Shown here: positions 43,272 through 53,594 of the stretch, piece by piece
How the letters are laid out: each line of letters starts with the position of its first letter
How positions within the stretch are numbered: the stretch's first letter is position 1
NCBI GenBank assembly: GCA_045612485.1
Contig: JAZKZE010000084.1
Location: forward strand, 1-64,000
DNA length: 64,000 nt
Direction of reading: 5' to 3'
Source: RGIG5327 sp045612485
GTDB taxonomy: Bacteria > Verrucomicrobiota > Lentisphaeria > Victivallales > UBA1829
The notes under the pieces: generated by a model
The model's database searches: none
Told to the model about the DNA's origin: nothing
The model's input: only the letters and a program-made list of their open reading frames with translations
Made by a program: the position numbers and the translations under genes

Positions 43272-46200
43272 ATGAAAAAAATTCTTACCATCCTTGCGGG
43301 ATTTTTCTGTGCTTTTGCACTTTCTGCAACAGATCCCTCCCTTGTTCTGCATCTCAAATTTGATGAGGGTGAGGGTGATGTCATCAAAGACCATTCCGGC
43401 AAGGGGCATGATGCAAAACTTGTCAACGGCAACTGGGAAAAATTCGGAGTGAGAGGGAGTGCCGTTGAATTGAACGGCAAAAATGCGTATGTCAATATTC
43501 CCTGGAGCAAAGATCTTGACCTTACGGAAGAATTCACTTATTCGATATGGTTCAAGATGCAAAATACCAAACGGGGCATGAACCTTTTTGCCAGAGGCAA
43601 TTACAATATAGGTTTCCAGTGTTATGTTTATGATTCCTTTATTTCCTTCCACAGCAGAAATGTAAAGGGAAAGAGTCTGATCTATACCAACCTCACCTAC
43701 GCCACCCGTCCTGAATCCCCCTATTATCACCTTGTTGTCACAAGCACAAAAGGGGAAAAGAAAGGGGAACGGATCTTGCGTTTCTATGTCAACGGCAAAC
43801 AGAGAGCCAATGCCCGGCGTTTCGGCGGGGAAAAAGATCTGAAACTTGCGGGTGCAATGCCTGTAAACAGAAAGATCGATACCACTATCGGTAAATATTC
43901 TTCCCATGAAGGACAGTGGTTCAAAGGCATCGTGGATGAGGCAAAAGTTTACAATAGACCCCTTTCAGCAAAAGAGATCGAAGAGGAATATAAAGTTCTT
44001 TCCGTTCCGGAAGTATCCTCTGATGTAAAAAAAAAGGAACTGAAAAAAGTTGTTCTTCCGCCGCTGAAAAGTAAAAATGCGGCAATCTATATTCCTGACA
44101 GCAGACGGGGGCAGATCCCTTTCCGGGAAGTGGAATGGATCGAAGAACGCCTGAAAGAAGCCGGTATGCGTGTACGCAGGATTGCCGATAAGGATCTCGC
44201 CGCCCTCCCCTCCAGTTCCGCAGAACTTCTTGTCATGCCTTATGCAAGAATGGCTCTGGAAGGGGAAGACGCCATTTTCAAATTTCTGAAACGGGGCGGC
44301 AATGTGATCGCAGCAAGCTGTATTCCATCTGTCTATAATCCCCTTTACCCGAAAGACCCCACCAAACAGCACGGCAGAGGCTGGTTTGCCCCCTTCCTCA
44401 TCCGTAAACTGGATGCAAGCTGGGCGTGGGCAAAACGCAATGCCAAAAATCCTCTTGTGATAAGTGATGAAGCCTCCACTCTTGTGGGCGATCTTCTCCC
44501 CGTATCCTATCAGGATGCAAAAGTCACCTTTACCGGGATCGACCGCTGGAATGTCATCAAGGGAAGTGACGGCGGTTACGGGGACGGTACAAACTATACT
44601 CTTGCAAGCGATGTATCTCTGGATCTTTACAGGGAACGCACTGGAGCAGCATCAGATTTTGTCCTTTACAGATACTATAATACCCAGATCTTCGGCAGTA
44701 CCTTCACCAATGTGGGGGCAATCGGGGAAGGTCTTCTGAAAGGCGCAAAGGGAAAAGATGTATTCAAAGCCATCCTTCACCTTCAGGAGATGAAATTCCC
44801 ACAGGAACAGGAAAAAAACTATTATAAAGATCTCTGTGACCTTGCCTTGCTGTGGAGTGATTTTTCCTGGGAATATATTATTCTTGCCGCAAAAATGCGT
44901 GATGCCGCCATTGCCGCTTATCTTGATAAAAAAGATTACAGAAAGGAAATGGAAAAACTTACTGCAATGGATACCCGTTTCCAGGCGATCCTGAAAGATC
45001 ACAAACAGCATGACCAATATCTTGCAGGAAAGACAGATGCAAAAACAATAGCCGCCCTTACAAAGAAAATGCTTGAAGAGATCCGGAAAGCACAGAAAAT
45101 CTTTGCTTCTTTCGATCAGGAAGCCTCCCGCCTTCTCTCCAGTGTAAAGAAACCTGCCGTAGTACCTGTCAAACACCGTTACGGCACGCTCCAGCTGATC
45201 GCCTCCCTTACTCTTCCCGCCAACCTCTACCGTTTCAGAGGGGCATTGTTTGATGAGATGAAACGCATGGGGGTTACCGTTTACAGCGGTACGGATCACC
45301 CCTGGTATGTTCTTGACAAACAGGCAAATGCCAAACGCAAAGGCATCAGCCGCGACCATAAGTTCCTTTATGCAGCCGAACCCAACCGGATCTTGAGAAT
45401 GGGTACATTCAATCCTGTGGACGGTTCCGTAAAAGACGGTAAGGGAATACCTTTCCCCTATGCAGTATTCCATAAAACACTCAAAGAACGCTTTGCCCTG
45501 TATGATAAGGCAGGGATCAAACAGTTCCGTATCGGAACCGGGGATGAAATGGGGATAGGCTACAGTTACTGGGGAACTCCTGCGCAGAAAGAGTTTCAGG
45601 AATATCTGAAAAAATATTATAAAAACAGTATCAAAGCACTCAATAATCATTGCAGAACCTCTTACAAAAAATTTGAAGATATTCTCCTCCCCCGCCGTCA
45701 GCCAGCCACAGCAAGCGAACACGCCATCTGGGAACACTGGAGAAACTGCCGGGAAGCAAGACTGGAAGGATTGTATGCCCTCATCTATAAAGAGATCAAA
45801 AACCTGAAAAAAGATCTGGATGTATTCACCATGCCCTCCACCGGCAGTATGGAATCCCCCCTCTACGCCGTCAACTTCTACAATATTACAAAATACAGTG
45901 ATGTAAACGCCATTGACGGAACCACCACCTCCTCTTCCAGAGAATGGATCTTCAACGATCTTACCCGTAAACAGGTCCTCACCTCTGAATGGGGCGGCAC
46001 TTACGCGGATGTAAATGAACACAGAATGCAGGGAATGCTCTGGAAAGAACTTTCCGGCGGTATGACCGGAGCGGAACTTCATGTTTATACCTGGGGATCT
46101 GATTCCATAAGTTTCCTGGATATTCTGGACAGGAAAAACATCCGGGGAGCAGCAATCGGTCAGTTTATGAAAGAGATCCGCAAACTTGACCATGTGCTTC

Positions 46201-48677
46201 TGGACGGTAAACGTGCCGGAAACGAGATCGGCATCCTCTTCTCCCAGACCAGCCGTATCCACGACCAGAACTGGGGCATGAATGGTCAGAAGACCTATTC
46301 CCCCCATATTGCGGCTGTATCCAATTATTATGCGCTCTTCCTTACCACACAGCGTAATGCAAGAGTCGTTCCGGAAGAAAAGATCCTGGAAGAAGATGTA
46401 CCTTCCTCTGTAAAGATCCTCATTCTTCCCCAGACAAGATTTCTGACAGAAAAATTGCAGAAAAAACTTCTGGATTTTGCCAAACGGGGCGGAATCCTCC
46501 TTACAGAAGGAAGAGTCGGGCAATTTGATGCTTTCGGTATGTCTTCCGACCTGATTTTGCGTACAATCGGTGTCATCCCCACTTATACAGCAAGTACAAA
46601 ATTCACCTGCAACAATATTTCCGGTAAAGTCCCTGACGGGGAAAAGGTCTTTTCTCCTGCAGGAAAAGGGAAGATCCTTGCTGCATTTGATACAAAGGAA
46701 GCTGCCATTCTTGCCGTTCCCTATGGAAAAGGAAAGATCATTATTTCCGGGCTGAACAGCGGACTTTCCAAGTACGACAGTTACCCTGCCCTTACAGAAG
46801 AACTTCTCCGCATGGAAAAAATCACTCCCCGTCTGATCGTTTCCGATCCTGCCGTCATCTCCCGTGAATGGGTACACGGGAAAGACACCTACCTTATCTT
46901 CAATAAAGTTCTTTCCACAGTGGAAATGAAGGAAACATTGATCCATATCAGAGGGAAGGTAAAAGTGGAAGATTACCTTTTCGGAAGAGAAATCAAAACC
47001 GGATATAAAAACGGCTACACCTCCTTCCGTACCCTTCTTACCAATGGCGGCAGAGTTTTCCGTATCAGAAACAATGCCCCTGCCCCCCTCCCCTTTTCAG
47101 AGGCAGAGAAGATGGAAAAAGAGTTTCCCGCCTCCTCTGGAAACAACCTTACGGAAACAAAAGAAATCACTCTGCCTTTTACCGGAAGACTCTTTGATGA
47201 AACTCCCTTTACCTGTAAAGGATATAAATTCACTCTTGCCACCCTTGCCGCCGGCGATGATAATACCAATGGGGAAACTTTTCTTACCATCTCTAAAGGC
47301 AGGGAAAGCGTGAAAAAGCGTCTTCTGAAAAATGTGATCACATACTTTGTCATCAAAAATGATATATTCAAAGTAAAAAGTGTGAATAATTTCTGCAAAT
47401 ACCCCTTCCATGCGGATCTTACCATTGAAAAGGAAAAAACTCTCCCTTCCCCCGCTGAAGTAAAAACACAGCAGCAGTCCAATAAATTCATTCTGAAAAA
47501 TGATATGCTTGAATGTGTATTCCGTCCGGACAACGGGGCAGCCCTCACCAATCTTGTACTGAAAGACCGTTACATGGATCAGATCGTAAAAGATCCGGGA
47601 GCCTCTTCTGCAGCATTTGTGGTTTCCGGTTCCGTACCCGGTCTATTCTGGGGAAAATCCTTTATGGTAAAAACACAGAACAAGGGGGACGGTACAGAAT
47701 GTATTTTCTCTCTGAAAACCCCGGTCAATGCCCGAACCCTTACAGAAAAGATCCTGATGAAGAAGAATGTATGCGGTTTTTCCATTGATCTTGCCTTCAC
47801 CAAACTTGATGATAAAAAAGCAAGAGATGATTTCCGCTGGCATCCGGAACTTGCCATAGGCGGAAGTGTGGAAAATGGCGATGCCGTATTTTATCCCGGA
47901 AAAGACGGTGCTGTAAAAGTTCCTCTGCGGGGGGTGGGGACAGGACAGTATCTCCCGGCAAAAGGCAACTGGACAGCTCTTGTGGATACCAATGATCTTT
48001 TTGCCAATATCTATACATTCGATCATAAAAAATCCATCCGTCCCTATATCTGGGATGCGGCAAAATTCCATACGGTGGAACTGGAATGTACTCCTTTGCC
48101 CATGAAAAAAGGGGAAAGCAGAAGTTATTCATTGCAGACACACTTTGTAAGAGGTCTGGAAGGGATCGACGCATGGCAGGATCTGACAGCTCTTTTCATC
48201 AATATTCCCGGCAAAGCGGATCAGAAAAAACTTTCTTCCGTGGAAGTAAAAGTTGGAACCGCATTCCTGTCATTGCAGAATGTGACTCTGGAAGCGGAAT
48301 TTCTGGATAAAAACGGAAAAAAGGCTGTCTCCTTTGCTCCGCAGAAAGGAACAATGATCTATGAAAAGCCCTTTACAGCAGTATTCAAAGGGTCTTTCGG
48401 AAAATTGCCTGATGGTCTTTATACCGTAAAAATCCGTGCTGCAAGGCAAAACGGGAAAACATTTACCGCAGAAAAGAAGATCTTTCTTGCCGGACAGGAA
48501 TTAACGCTTCTGACGGAAAAATATGAACGTCTGGTCAGAAAAGTGGAAGCAAGAAAGGATCAGACAAGCCGCAAGACCTATGAATTGCGCATTACATTGG
48601 AATCTTTGCGGAGAAATCTGGCTCTTGCCGATACAGAAAAGGCGGCAGAAGAAATCGCCTCACTTGAGAAAGAATAA
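43272..48677 (+). CDS. giant secreted LamG plus GH42-like protein (1801 aa)
   Basis: Signal peptide MKKILTILAGFFCAFALSA. Residues ~20-240 form a LamG/concanavalin-like lectin domain (LVLHLKFDEGEGD, GKNAYVNIPWS, FKGIVDEAKVYNRPLSAKEI). Residues ~260-380 look like a Rossmann/GATase-like domain. A GH42/beta-galactosidase-like barrel follows with predicted acid/base Glu759 in GTGDEMG and nucleophile Glu906 in TSEWGG. A further GATase-like region (~1020-1130, FAKRGGILLTEG) is as in GH42 trimerisation domains. The remaining ~650 residues are beta-rich, ending in a charged coiled helix. It probably degrades a polymer at the cell surface or outside. Ordinary GH42 is ~680 residues. Confidence 0.75.
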   Translation: MKKILTILAGFFCAFALSATDPSLVLHLKFDEGEGDVIKDHSGKGHDAKLVNGNWEKFGVRGSAVELNGKNAYVNIPWSKDLDLTEEFTYSIWFKMQNTKRGMNLFARGNYNIGFQCYVYDSFISFHSRNVKGKSLIYTNLTYATRPESPYYHLVVTSTKGEKKGERILRFYVNGKQRANARRFGGEKDLKLAGAMPVNRKIDTTIGKYSSHEGQWFKGIVDEAKVYNRPLSAKEIEEEYKVLSVPEVSSDVKKKELKKVVLPPLKSKNAAIYIPDSRRGQIPFREVEWIEERLKEAGMRVRRIADKDLAALPSSSAELLVMPYARMALEGEDAIFKFLKRGGNVIAASCIPSVYNPLYPKDPTKQHGRGWFAPFLIRKLDASWAWAKRNAKNPLVISDEASTLVGDLLPVSYQDAKVTFTGIDRWNVIKGSDGGYGDGTNYTLASDVSLDLYRERTGAASDFVLYRYYNTQIFGSTFTNVGAIGEGLLKGAKGKDVFKAILHLQEMKFPQEQEKNYYKDLCDLALLWSDFSWEYIILAAKMRDAAIAAYLDKKDYRKEMEKLTAMDTRFQAILKDHKQHDQYLAGKTDAKTIAALTKKMLEEIRKAQKIFASFDQEASRLLSSVKKPAVVPVKHRYGTLQLIASLTLPANLYRFRGALFDEMKRMGVTVYSGTDHPWYVLDKQANAKRKGISRDHKFLYAAEPNRILRMGTFNPVDGSVKDGKGIPFPYAVFHKTLKERFALYDKAGIKQFRIGTGDEMGIGYSYWGTPAQKEFQEYLKKYYKNSIKALNNHCRTSYKKFEDILLPRRQPATASEHAIWEHWRNCREARLEGLYALIYKEIKNLKKDLDVFTMPSTGSMESPLYAVNFYNITKYSDVNAIDGTTTSSSREWIFNDLTRKQVLTSEWGGTYADVNEHRMQGMLWKELSGGMTGAELHVYTWGSDSISFLDILDRKNIRGAAIGQFMKEIRKLDHVLLDGKRAGNEIGILFSQTSRIHDQNWGMNGQKTYSPHIAAVSNYYALFLTTQRNARVVPEEKILEEDVPSSVKILILPQTRFLTEKLQKKLLDFAKRGGILLTEGRVGQFDAFGMSSDLILRTIGVIPTYTASTKFTCNNISGKVPDGEKVFSPAGKGKILAAFDTKEAAILAVPYGKGKIIISGLNSGLSKYDSYPALTEELLRMEKITPRLIVSDPAVISREWVHGKDTYLIFNKVLSTVEMKETLIHIRGKVKVEDYLFGREIKTGYKNGYTSFRTLLTNGGRVFRIRNNAPAPLPFSEAEKMEKEFPASSGNNLTETKEITLPFTGRLFDETPFTCKGYKFTLATLAAGDDNTNGETFLTISKGRESVKKRLLKNVITYFVIKNDIFKVKSVNNFCKYPFHADLTIEKEKTLPSPAEVKTQQQSNKFILKNDMLECVFRPDNGAALTNLVLKDRYMDQIVKDPGASSAAFVVSGSVPGLFWGKSFMVKTQNKGDGTECIFSLKTPVNARTLTEKILMKKNVCGFSIDLAFTKLDDKKARDDFRWHPELAIGGSVENGDAVFYPGKDGAVKVPLRGVGTGQYLPAKGNWTALVDTNDLFANIYTFDHKKSIRPYIWDAAKFHTVELECTPLPMKKGESRSYSLQTHFVRGLEGIDAWQDLTALFINIPGKADQKKLSSVEVKVGTAFLSLQNVTLEAEFLDKNGKKAVSFAPQKGTMIYEKPFTAVFKGSFGKLPDGLYTVKIRAARQNGKTFTAEKKIFLAGQELTLLTEKYERLVRKVEARKDQTSRKTYELRITLESLRRNLALADTEKAAEEIASLEKE

Positions 48678-48710
48678 TATTATCCGTTATTCCATCTTAC
48701 TTACAGTTAC

Positions 48711-48746
48711 GGGCTGCTGCAAAATACTTGCCGGCAGCCCCTTTCT
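48711..48746 (+). terminator. terminator after the giant secreted protein
   Basis: GGGCTGC (48711-48717) pairs with GCAGCCC (48734-48740), followed by CTTTCT. The U-tract is modest. Confidence 0.65.
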
Positions 48747-48858
48747 ATTTGTCATTCAGTTCTTCCATATTCCATACAGGAAATATATTTTTCCTGCGCC
48801 GCAGGGGGGACAGAAAAATACACTCCCGCCGTTCCTGCCGGAAAAAGCATAACAGGAA

Positions 48859-50262
48859 TCAGAACCGGAAATAAATAAAAGGATTGAAGGTGGAATTGGC
48901 AATCGCTACAGAAGATAACACAAAAACAGCAAGCAGCCATATATTGCAGAAACAGGCGGTAACTTCTCCATATTTTCCAGTCCGTTTTTCCGGAAGATTC
49001 CGGAAGATGGGCATGGAACAGACAGCGGCGATCACAAGAACAAACAACTGTACATTACTGCAATAATTTGCCAGCGGCATAAAAGGACGGCTCTCTTCAA
49101 GCATGAACATCCCTTTTATATACTTCCAGGCATAATCCATCGTATCTGCCCGGAACATCACCCAGCCGATCACAAAAACGAATATTGTATAAATATGCAT
49201 AATAATCTGTTTGATAACAGAACCTTTCTCCTTGTGGAAAGAAAAAACTCTTTCTGTCACAATAAAGAATCCATGCCACAAGCCCCAGAAAATAAAATTC
49301 CAGCTTGCGCCATGCCATATTCCTGTTGCAAGGAAAACGATCCATAAATTCAGATAATTACGGCTTTTGCTCACCCGGTTACCACCCAGGGGTATATACA
49401 GATATTCCTTGAACCATGTGGACATGGAGATGTGCCATCTGCGCCAGAATTCTGTAATGGAAGAAGATATATACGGATAATTGAAGTTCTCCAGAAAACG
49501 GAAACCCAACATCCGCCCGAGTCCGATCGCCATATCAGAATACCCGGAAAAATCATAATAAAGCTGGAAGGTATAGGCGATCGCCCCCAGCCAGAGGGTC
49601 ACGGTACTTAATTCATGGGGCTGAGCATTGAATATCTGTTCAACGATCTCCCCCATAGTGTTGGCAATAAGAACTTTTTTACCCAGTCCCGTTATAAACC
49701 TTTTCACCCCGTAAATAAAATCATCCGCAGAGACAGTACGGTCACTGATCTGATTTGCCACATCATGATATTTGACAATAGGTCCGGCGATCATCTGGGG
49801 GAAAAGAACGATATAAAGCATAAGGTCATAGAAATTTTTCTGCACCGGACAATCTTTTCTGTAAACATCCACCAGATAGGAGATCGCCTGAAAAGTATAG
49901 AAAGAGATCCCTATGGGCATGATCACTTTGATAAAATCCACATTGCTGCGGAAAAGCATATTGATATTTTCAATGATGAAGTTTGTATATTTGAAATAAA
50001 TCAGGATCCCCAGATCGCAACAGATGGTCAGGAAAAGATATAATTTACCCTTTGAACGGTACTTGTCAATAAGCAACGCCCCCAGATAGTTGCAGATAAT
50101 AGTCAGGAACAGGATCAGTACATAACGGGGTTCGCCCCAGGCATAGAAGAATATGCTGGCAAAAAGAAGAACAAGATTTCTCCATTTGGGATTGACAACA
50201 TAATAAGCAGCCAGAACAAGGGGCAGAAAAAGAAAAAGAAATGTCATGGAGGAAAAAAGCAT
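48859..50262 (-). CDS. MBOAT-family O-acetyltransferase (AlgI-like)
   Basis: A 467-residue multipass membrane protein. Family motifs include FPQMIAGPIVKYHD, FWRRWHISMSTWFKEYLYIPLGGNR and IWHGASWNFIFWGLWHG; the last carries the catalytic histidine. AlgI-type proteins move acetyl groups across the membrane for O-acetylation of alginate, peptidoglycan or other polysaccharides. Its partner, an AlgJ/AlgX-like protein, is encoded 3 nt upstream. AGAGGTGAT precedes the ATG. The modified polymer is not identifiable from the window. Confidence 0.9.
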   Translation of the reverse strand: MLFSSMTFLFLFLPLVLAAYYVVNPKWRNLVLLFASIFFYAWGEPRYVLILFLTIICNYLGALLIDKYRSKGKLYLFLTICCDLGILIYFKYTNFIIENINMLFRSNVDFIKVIMPIGISFYTFQAISYLVDVYRKDCPVQKNFYDLMLYIVLFPQMIAGPIVKYHDVANQISDRTVSADDFIYGVKRFITGLGKKVLIANTMGEIVEQIFNAQPHELSTVTLWLGAIAYTFQLYYDFSGYSDMAIGLGRMLGFRFLENFNYPYISSSITEFWRRWHISMSTWFKEYLYIPLGGNRVSKSRNYLNLWIVFLATGIWHGASWNFIFWGLWHGFFIVTERVFSFHKEKGSVIKQIIMHIYTIFVFVIGWVMFRADTMDYAWKYIKGMFMLEESRPFMPLANYCSNVQLFVLVIAAVCSMPIFRNLPEKRTGKYGEVTACFCNIWLLAVFVLSSVAIANSTFNPFIYFRF

Positions 50263-50265
50263 ATA

Positions 50266-52008
50266 TCACCTCTGTTTTTCTGTCAAAAGATCTGTAGATT
50301 GCAAAAAGTTTTCCACACGGGGCAGATTTCTGCCCACATGCTCAAAAATGATCATATCCGGTTTCGTTTCCGGACGGGAGAGAATGGATATTTCCGCTTC
50401 GGAAATGTAATATTTATGCTGGGAATAAATACGCCGGAAAGTTGGAAACATATAATCCAGCAAAGTTGCACCGAAAGAATCTTTCAATAAAAGTACGGTA
50501 TGTTTTCCTTTATGATTACGGAACTCCTCATCAACATGTCCCCGCTGACAGAGGTGCTTATACATTTTTGCCGGAACTTTGTATTTTTCAGGATCCTGTT
50601 TCACCGCTTCCGGAGCCATCGCATACAGATCCCCGCAAAAATGATTTTCTTCCTTCCAGGAATTTTCCGCTTCAAAGAGGGGAAGTGCGAGAAAATCCTT
50701 TTTTATTGTTTCTGCAAGCACTCGGTATCCATAGTAGGCTCCGAGATGATTCCAGTGAGTATTGTTTTTGTAATAGAGCAACCCTTCACTTTTTCTTCTG
50801 TTCAATTCTTCCAGAGGATAAATAACTTTAAGGTTTGAATTTTTTCTGATATAGTCTACCCACCGGGCTATTTTACTTTCAGAATCGGGTCTCACCTTGG
50901 TGGCAAATGTAAAATATTCGCCGTAAACGCGATTTTTATCCGGAGCAATGTAATAGTAGAACCTGATTCCGTTTTTTTCACACCAGGAGTTAAAATAAAC
51001 CAGTTTATCCAGCCACTTTTTCATCGTTTTTTCCGACAGGACATAACGGTTGGCAAAATTATCTACAGACCCTTCCAGACGGTAAAAATACCAGTCATCT
51101 TTTCCTTCAATAACATATCTGCCCACATATTTCCGCTTGATCATATTACTGGAACTGATCAGTTTTCTGTAAGGAAAGATAACGCGGTCCCTTCCGAAGA
51201 ATCTGTCATTGAAGTACTTTTCAAAACCGGACCCGAACTGACTGTTGATCTGATTTTCCTTCAAATCGAAGAATACGGGAAACTTTGCCAGTGTCCGGTT
51301 TTCTGTTTTGGAAATTTTCCCTCTGTTGATCTTTGCGGCTGGGATCAGCAGGAGAAGCAGAAAAGCAAAAATGAAAATATAATCAGCATAGCGTAATTTT
51401 TCTGCTGTATGCAAAGCAGAGATCCAGCTGATAAACAGCATAAGAAAAAGAAAACTCAGGGCAAAAACAGTCCCTGCTGCATAAAAATCCAAATGCTTTA
51501 GCGGCAGGAGAGTCCGGGTATCCAGCAGGATAAAAGGATCTTTCGCCCCATTAACAAGTTCGAGGGATTCCGGAGTTTTTTTCTGTATGGAACAATCGCT
51601 CATGCGGCAGAAATCAATTTCCTTCTGTGTCAGAATATTGACTCCGGAAAGTTTCAAACCGGTTATTCTTACGATACCGGGCGCATTGTGGTTGAAATCC
51701 ATTCTGAGAATCTGGGGGAAATAGTAGGGAATATTGATCTTCACCTTGTTCGGGATCCCCACTTTAAGACCCGGATATATTACAGAATTTTCCTCTGTAA
51801 ATTCAATTACCCCATTATCTTTCTTCCCCTGGTGGAACATCTGGATAACGCCGTTGAAATCCTGTTGGATGGTCATTTCCAGTGTGACAGTTTTTGTCAG
51901 AAAAAACTGCCGGGATATGAAAAAAGTAAATATACTGCTGAGAACAGTAACAATAACCAGTCTGTATATCAAAACTCTTGTTTTATTTTCCAGCTTCAGT
52001 ATTTCCAT
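50266..52008 (-). CDS. AlgJ/AlgX-like SGNH acetyltransferase (DHHW family)
   Basis: A 580-residue protein with an N-terminal membrane helix, a ~150-residue beta domain, a second helix region around 195-240, and a periplasmic AlgJ/AlgX-like domain. The domain has TENRTLAKFP, GSGFEKYFNDRFFGRD, YYIAPDKNRVYGEYF, NNTHWNHLGAYYGYR (replacing the DxxH block) and LLLKDSFGATLL (nucleophile Ser). It should transfer the acetyl group supplied by the adjacent MBOAT protein. The start at 52008 follows AAGG; extensions to 52020 or 52062 lack a site. Confidence 0.85.
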   Translation of the reverse strand: MEILKLENKTRVLIYRLVIVTVLSSIFTFFISRQFFLTKTVTLEMTIQQDFNGVIQMFHQGKKDNGVIEFTEENSVIYPGLKVGIPNKVKINIPYYFPQILRMDFNHNAPGIVRITGLKLSGVNILTQKEIDFCRMSDCSIQKKTPESLELVNGAKDPFILLDTRTLLPLKHLDFYAAGTVFALSFLFLMLFISWISALHTAEKLRYADYIFIFAFLLLLLIPAAKINRGKISKTENRTLAKFPVFFDLKENQINSQFGSGFEKYFNDRFFGRDRVIFPYRKLISSSNMIKRKYVGRYVIEGKDDWYFYRLEGSVDNFANRYVLSEKTMKKWLDKLVYFNSWCEKNGIRFYYYIAPDKNRVYGEYFTFATKVRPDSESKIARWVDYIRKNSNLKVIYPLEELNRRKSEGLLYYKNNTHWNHLGAYYGYRVLAETIKKDFLALPLFEAENSWKEENHFCGDLYAMAPEAVKQDPEKYKVPAKMYKHLCQRGHVDEEFRNHKGKHTVLLLKDSFGATLLDYMFPTFRRIYSQHKYYISEAEISILSRPETKPDMIIFEHVGRNLPRVENFLQSTDLLTEKQR

Positions 52009-52052
52009 AGATACCTTCATGATATAATTTTTGTATAACACAACACGATGAT

Positions 52053-52080
52053 AATATAGCACTTTTTATCAAAAATACAA
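52053..52080 (-). promoter_or_regulatory. promoter of the O-acetylation pair
   Basis: Minus-strand TTGTAT (52075-52080), 16-bp spacer, TGC-TATATT (extended -10, 52053-52058), about 45 bp before the start at 52008. Confidence 0.5.
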
Positions 52081-52298
52081 ATTTATATACGGCAGATTTT
52101 ATACAATAAAAGAAAGTCTTCTTTACAGAGTGCAAATAAAGAATACATTCATTTTCTGAGCAGAAACCATATCCCCGTTGCAGGTCATTAAAAATTCCCG
52201 GCAGACTTCCCGGCGCAATATGAAGGCACAAAGCCCGGTTCTGAGTATAGAGAAAGAGATTTCTTCAGGAATTGCAACTCAAAAAAAAGGCAAAAAAA

Positions 52299-52375
52299 TG
52301 GTGCACCCGGCGGGATTTGAACCCACGACCTTCTACTCCGGAGGCAGACGCTCTATCCAACTGAGCTACGGGTGC
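52299..52375 (-). tRNA. tRNA-Arg (anticodon CCG)
   Basis: Complete cloverleaf on the minus strand: acceptor GCACCCG/CGGGTGC, D arm GCTC...GAGC, anticodon stem TCTGC/GTAGA with loop CTCCGGA (anticodon CCG, reading CGG), T arm GTGGG-TTCAAAT-CCCGC. The 3' CCA is encoded in the genome. A T-rich tract follows. Confidence 0.95.
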
Positions 52376-52405
52376 ACACTTACTTATCAAGCATAATAAT
52401 TCTTT

Positions 52406-52433
52406 AATATACTCACTTTTCCTGAATTTTCAA
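52406..52433 (-). promoter_or_regulatory. tRNA-Arg promoter
   Basis: Minus-strand TTGAAA (52428-52433), 16-bp spacer and TATATT (52406-52411), about 30 bp upstream of the tRNA 5' end. Confidence 0.55.
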
Positions 52434-52478
52434 ATCAATTTCACAATTATCCTGTAAAAAAACACGTTTCCAGTGTTT

Positions 52479-53363
52479 TCAGAAGGGATTTTCACCCTTG
52501 TTTTTCGAAGGAAGCTGTACAAGAAATACAGCAGCAAAGATCATGGCACAGCCGATCAGATTCTGTATAGAGTATTTTTCGCCCAGCAGCCACCAGCCCC
52601 AGATCACAGCAAAGACAGAAGCGGTACTTAAAATAATAGATGCTGTCGCCGGATGTACATATTTCTGTGCCGCCACCTGAACCGTACAGGCTGCCCCGAT
52701 AGCGATCACACCGCAATAGAGCAGGGGTTTTGCAGTTGCAATGAGACTTTGCACCGTACTCTGTTCTCCGGATATAAGGGCGGCTGCTCCGGAAATAACG
52801 GCAACGGTGAAAAATTGTACTGCGGCAAGCCCGAGCGCATCCTCCTGCGGAGCAAATTTTGCCAGAAAAATAAACTGGAAGGCAAAACAGACCGCGCACA
52901 GAAGCATAAGCATATCCCCCAGATTACCGAATTGTCTCATGGAACTGTCTGCACAGAGAAGAAATGCCCCTGCCGCAGAAACAAAGGAAGCGGTCCAGAT
53001 CTTCCAATCGGATTTTTTCCTGATAAAAACCCCGATAAGCGGGATCATAATAACATAGAGTGCTGTAAGAAATCCGGCTTTTCCTGCGGATGTATAGAGA
53101 AGTCCGAACTGCTGTAAAATCTCTCCGCCGGCAAGACAGATACCGCAAATAACACCGCCTGTTACAAGTTTTTTACCGGGTCTGACTTTCCGTACAAGGA
53201 TCACCGGCAGAAGAACAAGACAACCGATCAGATAACGCCAGAAAACAAAATACAACGGCGTCATACTTTTCATTGCTTCCGCCTGGGCGGAATAGGATAA
53301 TCCCCATATCACGGCAGTGAGCATTAAAGAAACCGTTGCAATGATATTTATTTTTTTCATCAT
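52479..53363 (-). CDS. EamA-family transporter
   Basis: A 294-residue drug/metabolite transporter with ten membrane helices in two EamA repeats: VIWGLSYSAQAEAMKSM...PLYFVFWRY in the first, and LLYCGVIAIGAACTVQVAAQKYVHPATASIIL in the second, the conserved end-of-repeat motif. GGGAGAG precedes the ATGATG start. It is divergent from the GH2-like gene at 53595. Substrate unknown; it is more typical of EamA than the paralogue at 3665. Confidence 0.85.
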   Translation of the reverse strand: MMKKINIIATVSLMLTAVIWGLSYSAQAEAMKSMTPLYFVFWRYLIGCLVLLPVILVRKVRPGKKLVTGGVICGICLAGGEILQQFGLLYTSAGKAGFLTALYVIMIPLIGVFIRKKSDWKIWTASFVSAAGAFLLCADSSMRQFGNLGDMLMLLCAVCFAFQFIFLAKFAPQEDALGLAAVQFFTVAVISGAAALISGEQSTVQSLIATAKPLLYCGVIAIGAACTVQVAAQKYVHPATASIILSTASVFAVIWGWWLLGEKYSIQNLIGCAMIFAAVFLVQLPSKNKGENPF

Positions 53364-53520
53364 TTCTCTCCCTTATTTTATATTCATTCTACAAAATCAC
53401 AGAATGAATAAGATACAGCTTTTTACTGTTTTTTACAAGAAAATTTTCTCTTTCATTATAAAAAAATAATATTTTATTTTCAAACAGAAAAAGAAATCCC
53501 GTTTTTCCGGCAATATTCCT

Positions 53521-53549
53521 TTGAATACTGTACATTCACACTGTATATT
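53521..53549 (+). promoter_or_regulatory. promoter of the 53595 GH2-like gene
   Basis: TTGAAT (53521-53526), 17-bp spacer, TATATT (53544-53549). Predicted transcript start is about 40 bp before the ATG. Confidence 0.65.
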
Positions 53550-53594
53550 AAGGCAGGAATTTTTAACAGAATAAAAAGGAAGGGATTTTGTAAA

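Noticed and set aside
44652..46946. Long open frame (764 codons) on the minus strand
   Set aside because: It is the antisense shadow of the giant LamG/GH42-like gene, with no ribosome-binding site and low-complexity Phe/Cys-rich translation.
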